DNA of 64,000 nt, taken from positions 62,001 to 126,000 of the forward strand of contig SVOW01000004.1 in the NCBI GenBank assembly GCA_015066175.1, given 5' to 3'. The notes under the pieces are model-generated. The model was not told where the DNA came from, did not search any database, and was given only the letters and a program-made list of their open reading frames with translations. The stretch's first letter is position 1; each line of letters begins with the position of its first letter. The position numbers were made by a program, and so were the translations under genes. Of the stretch, positions 50,373 to 57,489 are shown in pieces. Source of the DNA: Oscillospiraceae bacterium. GTDB lineage: Bacteria > Bacillota > Clostridia > Oscillospirales > Acutalibacteraceae.

Positions 50373-51335
50373 ATGAAGAAAATGACAAAAATTATGGCAG
50401 TATTGCTGTCTGTTGTGGTTTTTGCATCAGTTTTTGCAATTGTACCGTCAGCAATCAGTTCTACAAGTTCAGCGAGAGATATGCTCCGCTTCTATGAACA
50501 GAGCAACATTGATACATCAGCAAAAGAAGATGTTATCAAAGCGGAAAACTATGCAACATATGAAGTTGTTGCAGATTTTTCTTCACTTACTGCAGATGAT
50601 GTAAAAGCAACAATAGACGAATATGAATGGGAAGATTTTTATCTTGAAGAAGAATATGATTACTATTTCTACGGCGATGCTTACAAAGATTATTACGTTG
50701 ACGGCAGAAGCGAATTCGTTGACTTCTTCAGTATCAACAGAGATATAAAGAGATGGGATCTTACCTACAAGAGTGCAAAGCTTTCAGAAAGCAGAAATGG
50801 CGATAAAACATTTACCTTTGTCTGCGTTGAAGACCTTGGTGACGGCGACACAAACACACTTACATACACTGCAGTAATTGCAAAAAACGGATACATCAAG
50901 TCTTACACACTCAAGCAGGTTTCAAAAATTGCATTTGAATCAGCATTCGGCAAAACATTTACAGTAACAGATACAATTGTTGACACATACAAATTTGTTT
51001 ACAAAACAGTCAATGCAACAGGTATCGAATTGTCAGCAAACTATGTTGAACTCAAAAAGGATGAAGAAGTTTACATCACACCTTATGTTTCACCTGACAA
51101 CGCAACATACAAAGGCGTTTATGCATTCTCAAACGACTGTGATGTTGCAGATGTTTATGTTGATGGAGACGGCGATGTTTGCATTTATGCAACAGGCAGA
51201 GGTTCAACAATTGTTGAAGTTTATTCATACGACGGCGATTTCCTTGCAGAATGTGAAGTTGTTGTTACATACACTTTCTGGGATATGATCGTTGCTTTCT
51301 TTGAAAGAATTTTTTCAATATTCCTCATTTTCTGA
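50373..51335 (+). CDS. Secreted protein with Ig-like (BIG2-type) domain, paralog 1
   Basis: A signal peptide (MKKMTKIMAVLLSVVVFASV...AIVPSAISS) opens the protein. The middle region (residues about 45-210) is a beta-rich domain of unknown type beginning with the conserved NIDTSAKEDVIK. Residues about 215-300 look like a bacterial Ig-like group 2 domain (ATGIELSANYVELKKDEEV, VSPDNATYKGVYAFS, GRGSTIVEVYSYDG). It ends with a hydrophobic aromatic tail (WDMIVAFFERIFSIFLIF) likely to sit in the membrane. The neighbour at 51466 is a paralog of the same plan. It is a single-gene unit with its own promoter and terminator. No function can be assigned. Confidence 0.7.
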   Translation: MKKMTKIMAVLLSVVVFASVFAIVPSAISSTSSARDMLRFYEQSNIDTSAKEDVIKAENYATYEVVADFSSLTADDVKATIDEYEWEDFYLEEEYDYYFYGDAYKDYYVDGRSEFVDFFSINRDIKRWDLTYKSAKLSESRNGDKTFTFVCVEDLGDGDTNTLTYTAVIAKNGYIKSYTLKQVSKIAFESAFGKTFTVTDTIVDTYKFVYKTVNATGIELSANYVELKKDEEVYITPYVSPDNATYKGVYAFSNDCDVADVYVDGDGDVCIYATGRGSTIVEVYSYDGDFLAECEVVVTYTFWDMIVAFFERIFSIFLIF

Positions 51336-51352
51336 TAATCTAAAGTTATAAT

Positions 51353-51398
51353 AAAAGCCTGAACCAACACTCGGCGAATTGGTTCAGGCTTTTTTGCG
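51353..51398 (+). terminator. Terminator between the Ig-like paralogs
   Basis: AAAAGCCTGAACCA (51353-51366) pairs with TGGTTCAGGCTTTT (51380-51393), followed by TTTGCG. Confidence 0.9.
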
Positions 51399-51411
51399 TA
51401 AAAAATAAGTG

Positions 51412-51440
51412 TTGCAAAAATATACATTAAGTGCTAAAAT
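51412..51440 (+). promoter_or_regulatory. Promoter of Ig-like paralog 2
   Basis: TTGCAA (51412-51417), 17-bp spacer, TAAAAT (51435-51440). Both paralogs share the TAAAAT -10 box, but the dyad is absent here. Confidence 0.55.
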
Positions 51441-51465
51441 AGAATTATAAAAAGGAGGAATATTT

Positions 51466-52443
51466 ATGAGAAAAATATCAAAAGTCTTAGCAATTCTGCT
51501 TTGTGTTGTGGTTTTCACTTCGGTGTTCACAATTGCATCGTCTGCAATCAGTTCTTCAAGCTCTGCAAGAGATATATTGCGTTATTATGAGCAGTGCAAT
51601 ATTGACACATCGGCAAAAGAAGATGTTATCAAAGTAAGAGCGCAGGGTACAGAAAGCATTACAGGTGACTTTTCGGGCCTTACATCTGCGGACAGACAAT
51701 TTACAATGGATATGCTTGAATGGGAAGACAGTTATGACGAATGGGATGAAGACCACTTTGTATACGGTGATGCTTACCCTGAACATTATGTTAACGGCAG
51801 AAGTATGTTTGTAGATGTTTTCAGTGTTAACAGAGATATTAAAAGAGATGGCCTTACTTACAAGGGCGCAAAGTATTCAGTGGATAAAAACGGCAATGAA
51901 GTTATGACTTTCGACGCAGTTCTGCCTTTCGAATCCGGCAACATGATTTATCTTACATACACAGTAACTCTTGATGCAAACGGATATATTCAGACTTATA
52001 AATTGCGTCAGTATTCAGACCTCAGATACGAATCATTTCTGAATAATGATACATTTACAGTAACAAAAATTATTGATGAAACATTTACCTTTGAATATAA
52101 AGAAATTGATGTTGAAAGCGTCAGATTGTCAAGAAGCAAAGTGACAGTAGGTGTAGGTAAGGAAAGTTCTGTAAGACCTGTAATTACACCTAATAATGCA
52201 ACTTTCAAGGATGTTTATGCTATTTCTGACGACAGAGATATTGCCACTTGTTATGTTGATAACGGCAAAATTTATATTGAAGGCATAAGAGAGGGCAGTA
52301 CAACTATTGAAGTGTACACGTATGACGGCGATTTGCTTGCAGAATGTGAAGTTGTTGTAGGCCGTACTTTTATGGATTCTTTCGGTGAATTTTTCATAAG
52401 TCTTTTCGACTTACTTTTCGGATTTCTCAATGCCTTGCTTTGA
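51466..52443 (+). CDS. Secreted protein with Ig-like (BIG2-type) domain, paralog 2
   Basis: The same layout as the gene just upstream: signal peptide (MRKISKVLAILLCVVVFTSV), the NIDTSAKEDVIKVRA motif, a beta-rich middle domain, a BIG2-like domain (VESVRLSRSKVTVGVGKE, ITPNNATFKDVYAIS, EGSTTIEVYTYDG) and a hydrophobic tail (FGEFFISLFDLLFGFLNALL). The matching ends (YDGD-LAECEVVV) show a tandem duplication followed by divergence. An AAGGAGG site precedes ATG. It is independently transcribed and ends at a bidirectional terminator. Function unknown; surface exposure is inferred. Confidence 0.7.
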   Translation: MRKISKVLAILLCVVVFTSVFTIASSAISSSSSARDILRYYEQCNIDTSAKEDVIKVRAQGTESITGDFSGLTSADRQFTMDMLEWEDSYDEWDEDHFVYGDAYPEHYVNGRSMFVDVFSVNRDIKRDGLTYKGAKYSVDKNGNEVMTFDAVLPFESGNMIYLTYTVTLDANGYIQTYKLRQYSDLRYESFLNNDTFTVTKIIDETFTFEYKEIDVESVRLSRSKVTVGVGKESSVRPVITPNNATFKDVYAISDDRDIATCYVDNGKIYIEGIREGSTTIEVYTYDGDLLAECEVVVGRTFMDSFGEFFISLFDLLFGFLNALL

Positions 52444-52463
52444 TTGAAAGCTGAATAAAATAA

Positions 52464-52500
52464 CTCCCTGAACCCGTGTGGATTCAGGGAGAATTTTTAT
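52464..52500. terminator. Bidirectional terminator
   Basis: CTCCCTGAA (52464-52472) pairs with TTCAGGGAG (52483-52491), followed by AATTTTTATG; A-rich sequence precedes it, so it also serves the minus-strand membrane protein gene. Confidence 0.8.
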
Positions 52501-52505
52501 GTTTT

Positions 52506-53924
52506 TTATTTATTGTCTTTCAGGGTTTTCTTTGTGTTTATTGCAAAGTAAATTGCAAGTATTACAAATGAAATTACCATTGCAATGTTATGGAATGATG
52601 TAATTGAAAGAATGTTTGCACCTTTTGTTTCAAAGTCAGTGAACATATAAATGCAGAATATGTATGTAATCATAATCAGGAGAGTTTTATAGGAGAATGA
52701 AACCTGAGTTGTGTTTTCAAGACCGATGCCGTATTTTTTGATTGAAAGCACAATGAAAATAACTGCGCCGATAAGTGCAAGGATAATTGCAGGAATATGG
52801 AATTTTGTGTCTTCAAGTCTGTCAAGCACAGGACGCACAATGTTTATGCCGATTACAACCACAAAGCCTAAAAGGAAAACAAGCAGGTCGTTTGCTTTTG
52901 AAGGTGCTGTAAGGAATGCTTTTTCGTAAACATCCTTGCCCATTTTATTTTTGTAATAAAGGACTGCTGATGTGATGAAAATACCTGCAATGAAGCCTGT
53001 GAAATATTCCCAGCATGACCAGGGAGCAACGTTTTTGTAAACAAACAAGCCCTGTGTGCCGTGGTATCCGCCGTCGCCGAAGTAGAAGAAAATGTCGGCT
53101 GCTGTGATTGCAAAAGCAAATGAAGCTGATGTGATAAAGCCCATGTTTGCTGCAGTTTTGTCGCCGATTAAAAATCTTGTGACTATCATTGAAGCAATAC
53201 CGCCGATGGCAATTGAAATTGTTTCAACAAATGCGAAATAGTTTCTGCCGCCCATGATTTTCTTTGCCCATGACATATCGTCAAAATGCTCCATATAAAC
53301 TTTGTAGATGCTTTCAAAGTTTTCTTCAGTAACTATGCCCTGCTTTAAAAGACCTTCCTTGAAAAGATCAAGAGCCTGAGGCTGAATGATTTCTGTGAGA
53401 GTGTGTGCAAGTGTTGCACGGGAAACGTACATCGCTGCAAAGAAAACTGCAATAAGAAGCACAAAATCTTTTATTCTCCATCGTCTGTCGCTTAAACTTC
53501 TGCCAAGCATAATTCCCCAGAGAGTAGCAAGTCCGAAGCCTAAAATAAGCATTATGCCCACGCCTGATGCTACGGGAATATAACGGTAGCCTTCTATTAC
53601 GTTGCCTGCTTCGTCTGTGATTGAAGAAGAAATAACGCCTGTTATCTGGTCTAAGAAAGTGCCCCATGTAGGTACTGTGAGCATAAAAGCGAGAGAAGAA
53701 ATACCAATCCACTCAAGTGAATTTTTCTTTCTGTCGCCGATTATTGTGGCTACGAAAAGTGAGAATATTGCACCTGCATTTAGTAGACCCCATGATGAGC
53801 CCCAGCCGTTTGTGCCGCGTACTCTCCACAAAAAGCCCATAAGCAATGCGCCGAGCAACACAATCAGTATGTTTTTTGCCATACTGTTCTTGTTTTCGCA
53901 TCTTCCGGAAATAGAACTTGACAT
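52506..53924 (-). CDS. Polytopic membrane protein of unknown function (472 aa)
   Basis: About eleven or twelve hydrophobic segments span the protein, starting at NILIVLLGALLMGFLW and ending at NIAMVISFVILAIYFAI. Soluble loops include VRGTNGWGSSWGLLNAG near the start, a roughly 60-residue helical loop (EIIQPQALDLFKEGLL...DMSWAKK) and GDGGYHGTQGLFVYKNVAP in the middle. Gly- and Trp-rich loops near helix ends suggest a transporter or membrane enzyme, but no motif of a family I know is present. ATG 53924 with AAGGGGTG was preferred over TTG 53930. It is a single-gene unit divergent from the infC operon. Confidence 0.7.
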   Translation of the reverse strand: MSSSISGRCENKNSMAKNILIVLLGALLMGFLWRVRGTNGWGSSWGLLNAGAIFSLFVATIIGDRKKNSLEWIGISSLAFMLTVPTWGTFLDQITGVISSSITDEAGNVIEGYRYIPVASGVGIMLILGFGLATLWGIMLGRSLSDRRWRIKDFVLLIAVFFAAMYVSRATLAHTLTEIIQPQALDLFKEGLLKQGIVTEENFESIYKVYMEHFDDMSWAKKIMGGRNYFAFVETISIAIGGIASMIVTRFLIGDKTAANMGFITSASFAFAITAADIFFYFGDGGYHGTQGLFVYKNVAPWSCWEYFTGFIAGIFITSAVLYYKNKMGKDVYEKAFLTAPSKANDLLVFLLGFVVVIGINIVRPVLDRLEDTKFHIPAIILALIGAVIFIVLSIKKYGIGLENTTQVSFSYKTLLIMITYIFCIYMFTDFETKGANILSITSFHNIAMVISFVILAIYFAINTKKTLKDNK

Positions 53925-53956
53925 TTTCAAACACCCCTTATATAATTGTTAAGGTA

Positions 53957-53985
53957 ATATTATCACACTGTTTTTAGTTGTGCAA
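53957..53985 (-). promoter_or_regulatory. Promoter of the 472-aa membrane protein gene
   Basis: Minus-strand TTGCAC (53985-53980), 17-bp spacer, TAATAT (53962-53957). Confidence 0.55.
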
Positions 53986-54015
53986 GAGTATTTTTGAATT
54001 TTTTATCAAAAACTA

Positions 54016-54044
54016 TTGACAAAAGTTAAACGATGTGGTATCAT
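54016..54044 (+). promoter_or_regulatory. Promoter of the infC operon
   Basis: TTGACA (54016-54021), 17-bp spacer, TATCAT (54039-54044). Confidence 0.75.
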
Positions 54045-54050
54045 ATCTGC

Positions 54051-54200
54051 ACATTGAAGTAGAAGCGAAATCGCTCTCACCTGCGGGAACTTAAGTTTCG
54101 TACGAAGGTCAATACGTTATTCAAACGGTGTACTTGTGCCGTTTTGCGTGTTGCGGGCGAATTTTCGTGCCGCGATTTTTTTTTTTGGAGGTGCTTTAAC
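54051..54200 (+). promoter_or_regulatory. Structured 5' leader of infC-rpmI-rplT (candidate L20 leader)
   Basis: The 150-nt leader contains GAAGCGAAATCGCTCTC, an AAACGG...CCGTTT stem (54123-54142) and a final GCGGGCGAATTTTCGTGCCGC hairpin followed by ten T residues just before the ribosome binding site. That is an attenuator arrangement. In Bacillus the same operon is controlled by ribosomal protein L20 binding such a leader. The match to that family is by position and layout; the detailed fold was not verified. Confidence 0.6.
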
Positions 54201-54719
54201 ATTAGTACAAAAGAACTGCAAATCAATGAGGAAATCCGTGATAAAGAAGTCAGAGTAATTACTGACGACGGTGAACAGCTTGGCATTATGTCAGCAGCAG
54301 AAGCGCTTAAAATCGCTGAGGAAAGAGAACTTGACTTAGTTAAGATTGCTCCTCAGGCACAGCCGCCTGTCTGCAAAATCATCAACTACGGAAAATATCG
54401 TTTTGAACAGGCAAAACGTGAAAAAGAGGCTAAGAAAAACCAGCGTGTTATCGAAATTAAGGAAATCCGCCTCTCTCTTAACATTGACACGCACGACTTT
54501 GAAACTAAAGTTAACCATGCAAAAAAATTCCTTGCACAGGGCAACAAGGTCAAGGTTTCAATCCGTTTCAGAGGCCGCGAAATGGCTCACACTGAATTAG
54601 GTCTTGTTCCTATGCAGAAATTTGCTGAAGCACTCAACGAAAATGCAAACGTTGAAAAGCCGGCAAAGGTAGAGGGACGTTCAATGCTTATGTTCCTTGC
54701 CCCCAAATCAGGTAAGTAA
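54201..54719 (+). CDS. infC: Translation initiation factor IF-3 (ATT start)
   Basis: IF-3 prevents premature subunit joining and checks start codons. The N domain ([32 protein letters not shown]) and C domain ([38 protein letters not shown]) are complete, giving 172 aa. No ATG, GTG or TTG fits the domain boundary: the upstream in-frame ATG at 54144 lies inside the leader. ATT at 54201 has GGAGGTG exactly 7 bp before it, and ATT/AUU starts are the known autoregulatory device of infC. rpmI follows after 20 bp and rplT after that. Confidence 0.95.
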   Translation: MSTKELQINEEIRDKEVRVITDDGEQLGIMSAAEALKIAEERELDLVKIAPQAQPPVCKIINYGKYRFEQAKREKEAKKNQRVIEIKEIRLSLNIDTHDFETKVNHAKKFLAQGNKVKVSIRFRGREMAHTELGLVPMQKFAEALNENANVEKPAKVEGRSMLMFLAPKSGK

Positions 54720-54739
54720 TTATTAAGGAGGAAATAAAA

Positions 54740-54937
54740 ATGCCTAAAATCAAGACGCACAGCGGTGCAAAGAAAAGATTCAAAATGTCAAAAAACGGCA
54801 AACCCATGCGTGGTCATGCCTATAAGTCACACATCCTCAATAAGAAAACAACTAAACGTAAGAGAAATCTTCGTAAAACAACTGTTGCTGACGTAACAAA
54901 CGTTAAGCAGATCAAGAAACTTATCCCTTACAAATAA
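54740..54937 (+). CDS. rpmI: 50S ribosomal protein L35
   Basis: Basic 65-aa protein beginning [15 protein letters not shown], the conserved L35 start, with [15 protein letters not shown] in the middle. It binds 23S rRNA in the large subunit. It lies between infC and rplT behind AAGGAGG, the universal order in Bacillota, and is co-regulated with them through the leader at 54.1 kb. Confidence 0.98.
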   Translation: MPKIKTHSGAKKRFKMSKNGKPMRGHAYKSHILNKKTTKRKRNLRKTTVADVTNVKQIKKLIPYK

Positions 54938-54969
54938 TATTGAGGAATTAATTACAGGAGGTATAGACA

Positions 54970-55326
54970 ATGGCACGTATTAAAGGCGCTACAATGACGC
55001 GCAAAAGAAGAAATAAAGTTCTTAAAGCAGCTAAAGGCTACTATGGCTCAAAGAGCAAGCTTTTTAAAACAGCTAAACAGGCAGTTATGAAATCAGGTCA
55101 GTATGCTTACATCGGTCGTAAGCAGAAGAAACGTGATTTCCGCCGCCTCTGGATCACAAGAATTTCAGCAGCTTGCAAAATGAATGGTATGAACTACTCA
55201 TCATTCATGAACGGTCTCAAGAAAGCAGACATCAACCTTAACAGAAAAATGCTTTCAGAAATCGCAATCGCTGATCCCGCAGCTTTCACAGCTCTTACAG
55301 AAAAAGCTAAAGAAGCACTTAAATAA
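54970..55326 (+). CDS. rplT: 50S ribosomal protein L20
   Basis: Basic 118-aa protein with the L20 landmarks [50 protein letters not shown] and the [18 protein letters not shown] motif. L20 is needed early in large-subunit assembly and represses its own operon in Bacillus by binding the infC leader. An AGGAGG site precedes ATG. A strong terminator follows directly, closing the three-gene operon. Confidence 0.98.
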   Translation: MARIKGATMTRKRRNKVLKAAKGYYGSKSKLFKTAKQAVMKSGQYAYIGRKQKKRDFRRLWITRISAACKMNGMNYSSFMNGLKKADINLNRKMLSEIAIADPAAFTALTEKAKEALK

Positions 55327-55333
55327 GCTTGAT

Positions 55334-55368
55334 TTGCACCTGCAGAAATGCGGGTGCAATTTTTTTTA
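55334..55368 (+). terminator. Terminator after rplT
   Basis: TTGCACCTGCA (55334-55344) pairs with TGCGGGTGCAA (55349-55359) including one G-T pair, followed by eight T residues. Confidence 0.92.
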
Positions 55369-55377
55369 CTTTTTCTA

Positions 55378-55406
55378 TTGTTTATTGCATAAAAGTTTGG
55401 TATAAT
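55378..55406 (+). promoter_or_regulatory. Promoter upstream of the RNA methyltransferase
   Basis: TTGTTT (55378-55383), 17-bp spacer, TATAAT (55401-55406). Confidence 0.55.
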
Positions 55407-55480
55407 GTACTGTATACTATTATATAGTGGAAAAGTGTTGTTTTTAATTGCAACGGATTTTTTTGAGGAGGAAAGTTGTT

Positions 55481-56266
55481 TTGGAAAAGATAATTTCTGT
55501 GCAGAATCCTAAAATCAAACAGTTTTCAAAGCTTGTTTCTTCTTCAAAAGAAAGGAAGAAAACAGGCACATTTGCTATTGAAGGCGCACGTCTTTGCTTT
55601 GATGCGGCAAAATCAGGTGTTGAAATCCTTGAACTGTTCTACACATCTCAGGCTTATGAAAAATTTACTGAAGAAATTGATTATATTTCTTCAGTAGCAG
55701 AAGCTGTCTACGAAGTTTCAACAGAAATCGCAGAAAAATTGCGGGATACTGAATCAACACAAGGTGTTTTTGCAAGATGCAGAAACACTGAAAACGAAAC
55801 AACTCTTTCGTCTTTTTTGCCTGATGGAAAATATGTTGTGCTTGAAAATCTTCAGGACCCGTCAAATTTAGGTGCAGTAGCAAGAACGGCAGAAGCATTG
55901 GGTATAAAAGGTGCAGTGCTTGTTTCCTGCTGCGATGTTTTCAACCCGAAAGCACAGCGCGCTTCAATGGGTTCGCTTTTCCGTCTGCCTTTTGCAAGAA
56001 TTTCAGATATAGATGAATTGTTTTCTTTTTCTGAAGATAAAAATATAAAAACAGTAGCAACTGTTGTTGATTCTTCAGCAGAAAAAATAAACAAAGCAGA
56101 CCTTTCAGGCGGTGTTTTTCTTATAATCGGCAACGAGGGTAATGGTATACAGCAAACAACTGCAGACAGATGTACAATGAAAGTTACTATTCCCATGCAG
56201 GGCAGGGCAGAATCACTCAATGCTTCCATGGCTGCCTGCATTGCAATGTGGGAGGTGCTCAGATGA
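55481..56266 (+). CDS. TrmH/SpoU-family RNA 2'-O-methyltransferase
   Basis: SPOUT enzymes methylate ribose 2'-hydroxyls in rRNA or tRNA. The three SpoU motifs are LENLQDPSNLGAVARTAEAL, LIIGNEGNGI and IPMQGRAESLNASMA. The N-terminal substrate-binding domain starts IISVQNPKIKQFSKLV and contains FAIEGARLCFDA, as in RlmB- and TsnR-like proteins. Start is TTG at 55481, 9 bp after GAGGAGG; no ATG is available upstream in frame. The gene ends with ATGA overlapping dprA. The exact nucleotide target is not known. Confidence 0.92.
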   Translation: MEKIISVQNPKIKQFSKLVSSSKERKKTGTFAIEGARLCFDAAKSGVEILELFYTSQAYEKFTEEIDYISSVAEAVYEVSTEIAEKLRDTESTQGVFARCRNTENETTLSSFLPDGKYVVLENLQDPSNLGAVARTAEALGIKGAVLVSCCDVFNPKAQRASMGSLFRLPFARISDIDELFSFSEDKNIKTVATVVDSSAEKINKADLSGGVFLIIGNEGNGIQQTTADRCTMKVTIPMQGRAESLNASMAACIAMWEVLR

Positions 56267-57477
56267 ATGATAAAGCCTATTGGATATGGCTTCAGAAAGC
56301 ATTGGGCACAGGCGTAAAAACAGATGAAATTGTTGCATATTATAAAACTGCAAAGGAAATATACTTTGCATCCCCGGAAGACAGGGGGCGTTCAGGCGTT
56401 TTTACAAAACTGCAGCTTCAAAAACTGAAAGAAACTCCCCTTGAAGTGATAGATCAGGTTATTGAAGATTGCCGTAAATGCGGCTGCAGAGTGCTTACGC
56501 CCGATTCGGAAAAATATCCCGAAAAACTCCGTCAAATACGTAATTTCCCATTGGTGCTTTATTACTACGGAAATCCGGATATATTAAAAGACAGAATGAC
56601 AATTGCAATCGTGGGCACAAGAAATGCCACCAAGGCAGGTCTTACTACGGCGCACAGATTGTCTTATTCGCTTGTGAAAAGCGGAGCCGTTGTTGTCAGC
56701 GGCGGTGCTTTCGGAATTGACGGTGCTTCGCATCTTGGTGCACTTAATGGTGACGGCGAAACAGTAGCCGTGCTCGGTTGTGGTTTTATGGCAAAATATC
56801 ACGATTCGGCAGAAAATCTTAAAAAAGACATACTCAGAAAAGGTCTGATTATTACAGAGCATCCACCTGCAACACCTGCTCATGCGTCTTATTTCCCGGT
56901 GAGAAACAGAATTATTTCAGGCCTCAGTTATGGTGTTGTGGTGGTTGAATGTCCTATAAAAAGCGGCTCTGTTATTACTGCAAAATGTGCTTTGGAGCAA
57001 GGCCGTGAAGTGTTTGCGGTGTCCGTAAATGTGCTTGATTCCCAAAACACAGGCACTATTGATTTGTTACGCAGATTCAATGCTATTCCCGTTTATTCGT
57101 GTTCAGATGTTTTATCTGTTTTTGAATTTACCCGCCCCGGTTTGCTTGATTACAGCAAAATTGATTCTTCACCTTTATATGAATCAGCAGGGGAGATTGA
57201 TTTTTCAGCAGTAACAAAAACATCTCACAAAAAACAGATTGAAACAAAAGATAATAAAGAAATAAAAGAAACTAAAGAAACAAAAAATGAAGTTTTAAAA
57301 CTTACAGGAAATGCAGAAACTGTGTATAAGGTTTTATCAGATAAGCCTATGCACATTGATGATATAACAAGAAATATTCCGTCGCTGAGTGTTGGCAGAA
57401 TTATGGTAAGCCTTACACAGCTGGAAATGGAAGGTCTCGTGGTTTCCGACAGCGGCAAAAAATACAGAAGAAAATAA
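56263..57477 (+). CDS. dprA: DNA processing protein DprA
   Basis: DprA (Smf) loads RecA on incoming single-stranded DNA during transformation. The Rossmann-like core has AIVGTRNATKAGLTTAH, VVSGGAFGIDGASHLGAL, VAVLGCGF and SYFPVRNRIISGLSYGVVVVE. A variable K/E/T-rich linker (about residues 320-345) leads to a C-terminal winged-helix domain (IDDITRNIPSLSVGRIMVSL). Length is 404 aa. ATG 56263 overlaps the stop of the methylase gene, and topA follows after 12 bp, giving the common dprA-topA-trmFO order of Bacillota. No other competence gene is in the window. Confidence 0.95.
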   Translation: MNDKAYWIWLQKALGTGVKTDEIVAYYKTAKEIYFASPEDRGRSGVFTKLQLQKLKETPLEVIDQVIEDCRKCGCRVLTPDSEKYPEKLRQIRNFPLVLYYYGNPDILKDRMTIAIVGTRNATKAGLTTAHRLSYSLVKSGAVVVSGGAFGIDGASHLGALNGDGETVAVLGCGFMAKYHDSAENLKKDILRKGLIITEHPPATPAHASYFPVRNRIISGLSYGVVVVECPIKSGSVITAKCALEQGREVFAVSVNVLDSQNTGTIDLLRRFNAIPVYSCSDVLSVFEFTRPGLLDYSKIDSSPLYESAGEIDFSAVTKTSHKKQIETKDNKEIKETKETKNEVLKLTGNAETVYKVLSDKPMHIDDITRNIPSLSVGRIMVSLTQLEMEGLVVSDSGKKYRRK

Positions 57478-57489
57478 GGAGAAGGCAAA

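Noticed and set aside
54144-54200. N-terminal extension of IF-3 from the upstream ATG
   Set aside because: It would translate through the attenuator hairpin and add 19 residues (FFFWRCF type) unlike any IF-3; ATT 54201 has the correctly spaced ribosome binding site.
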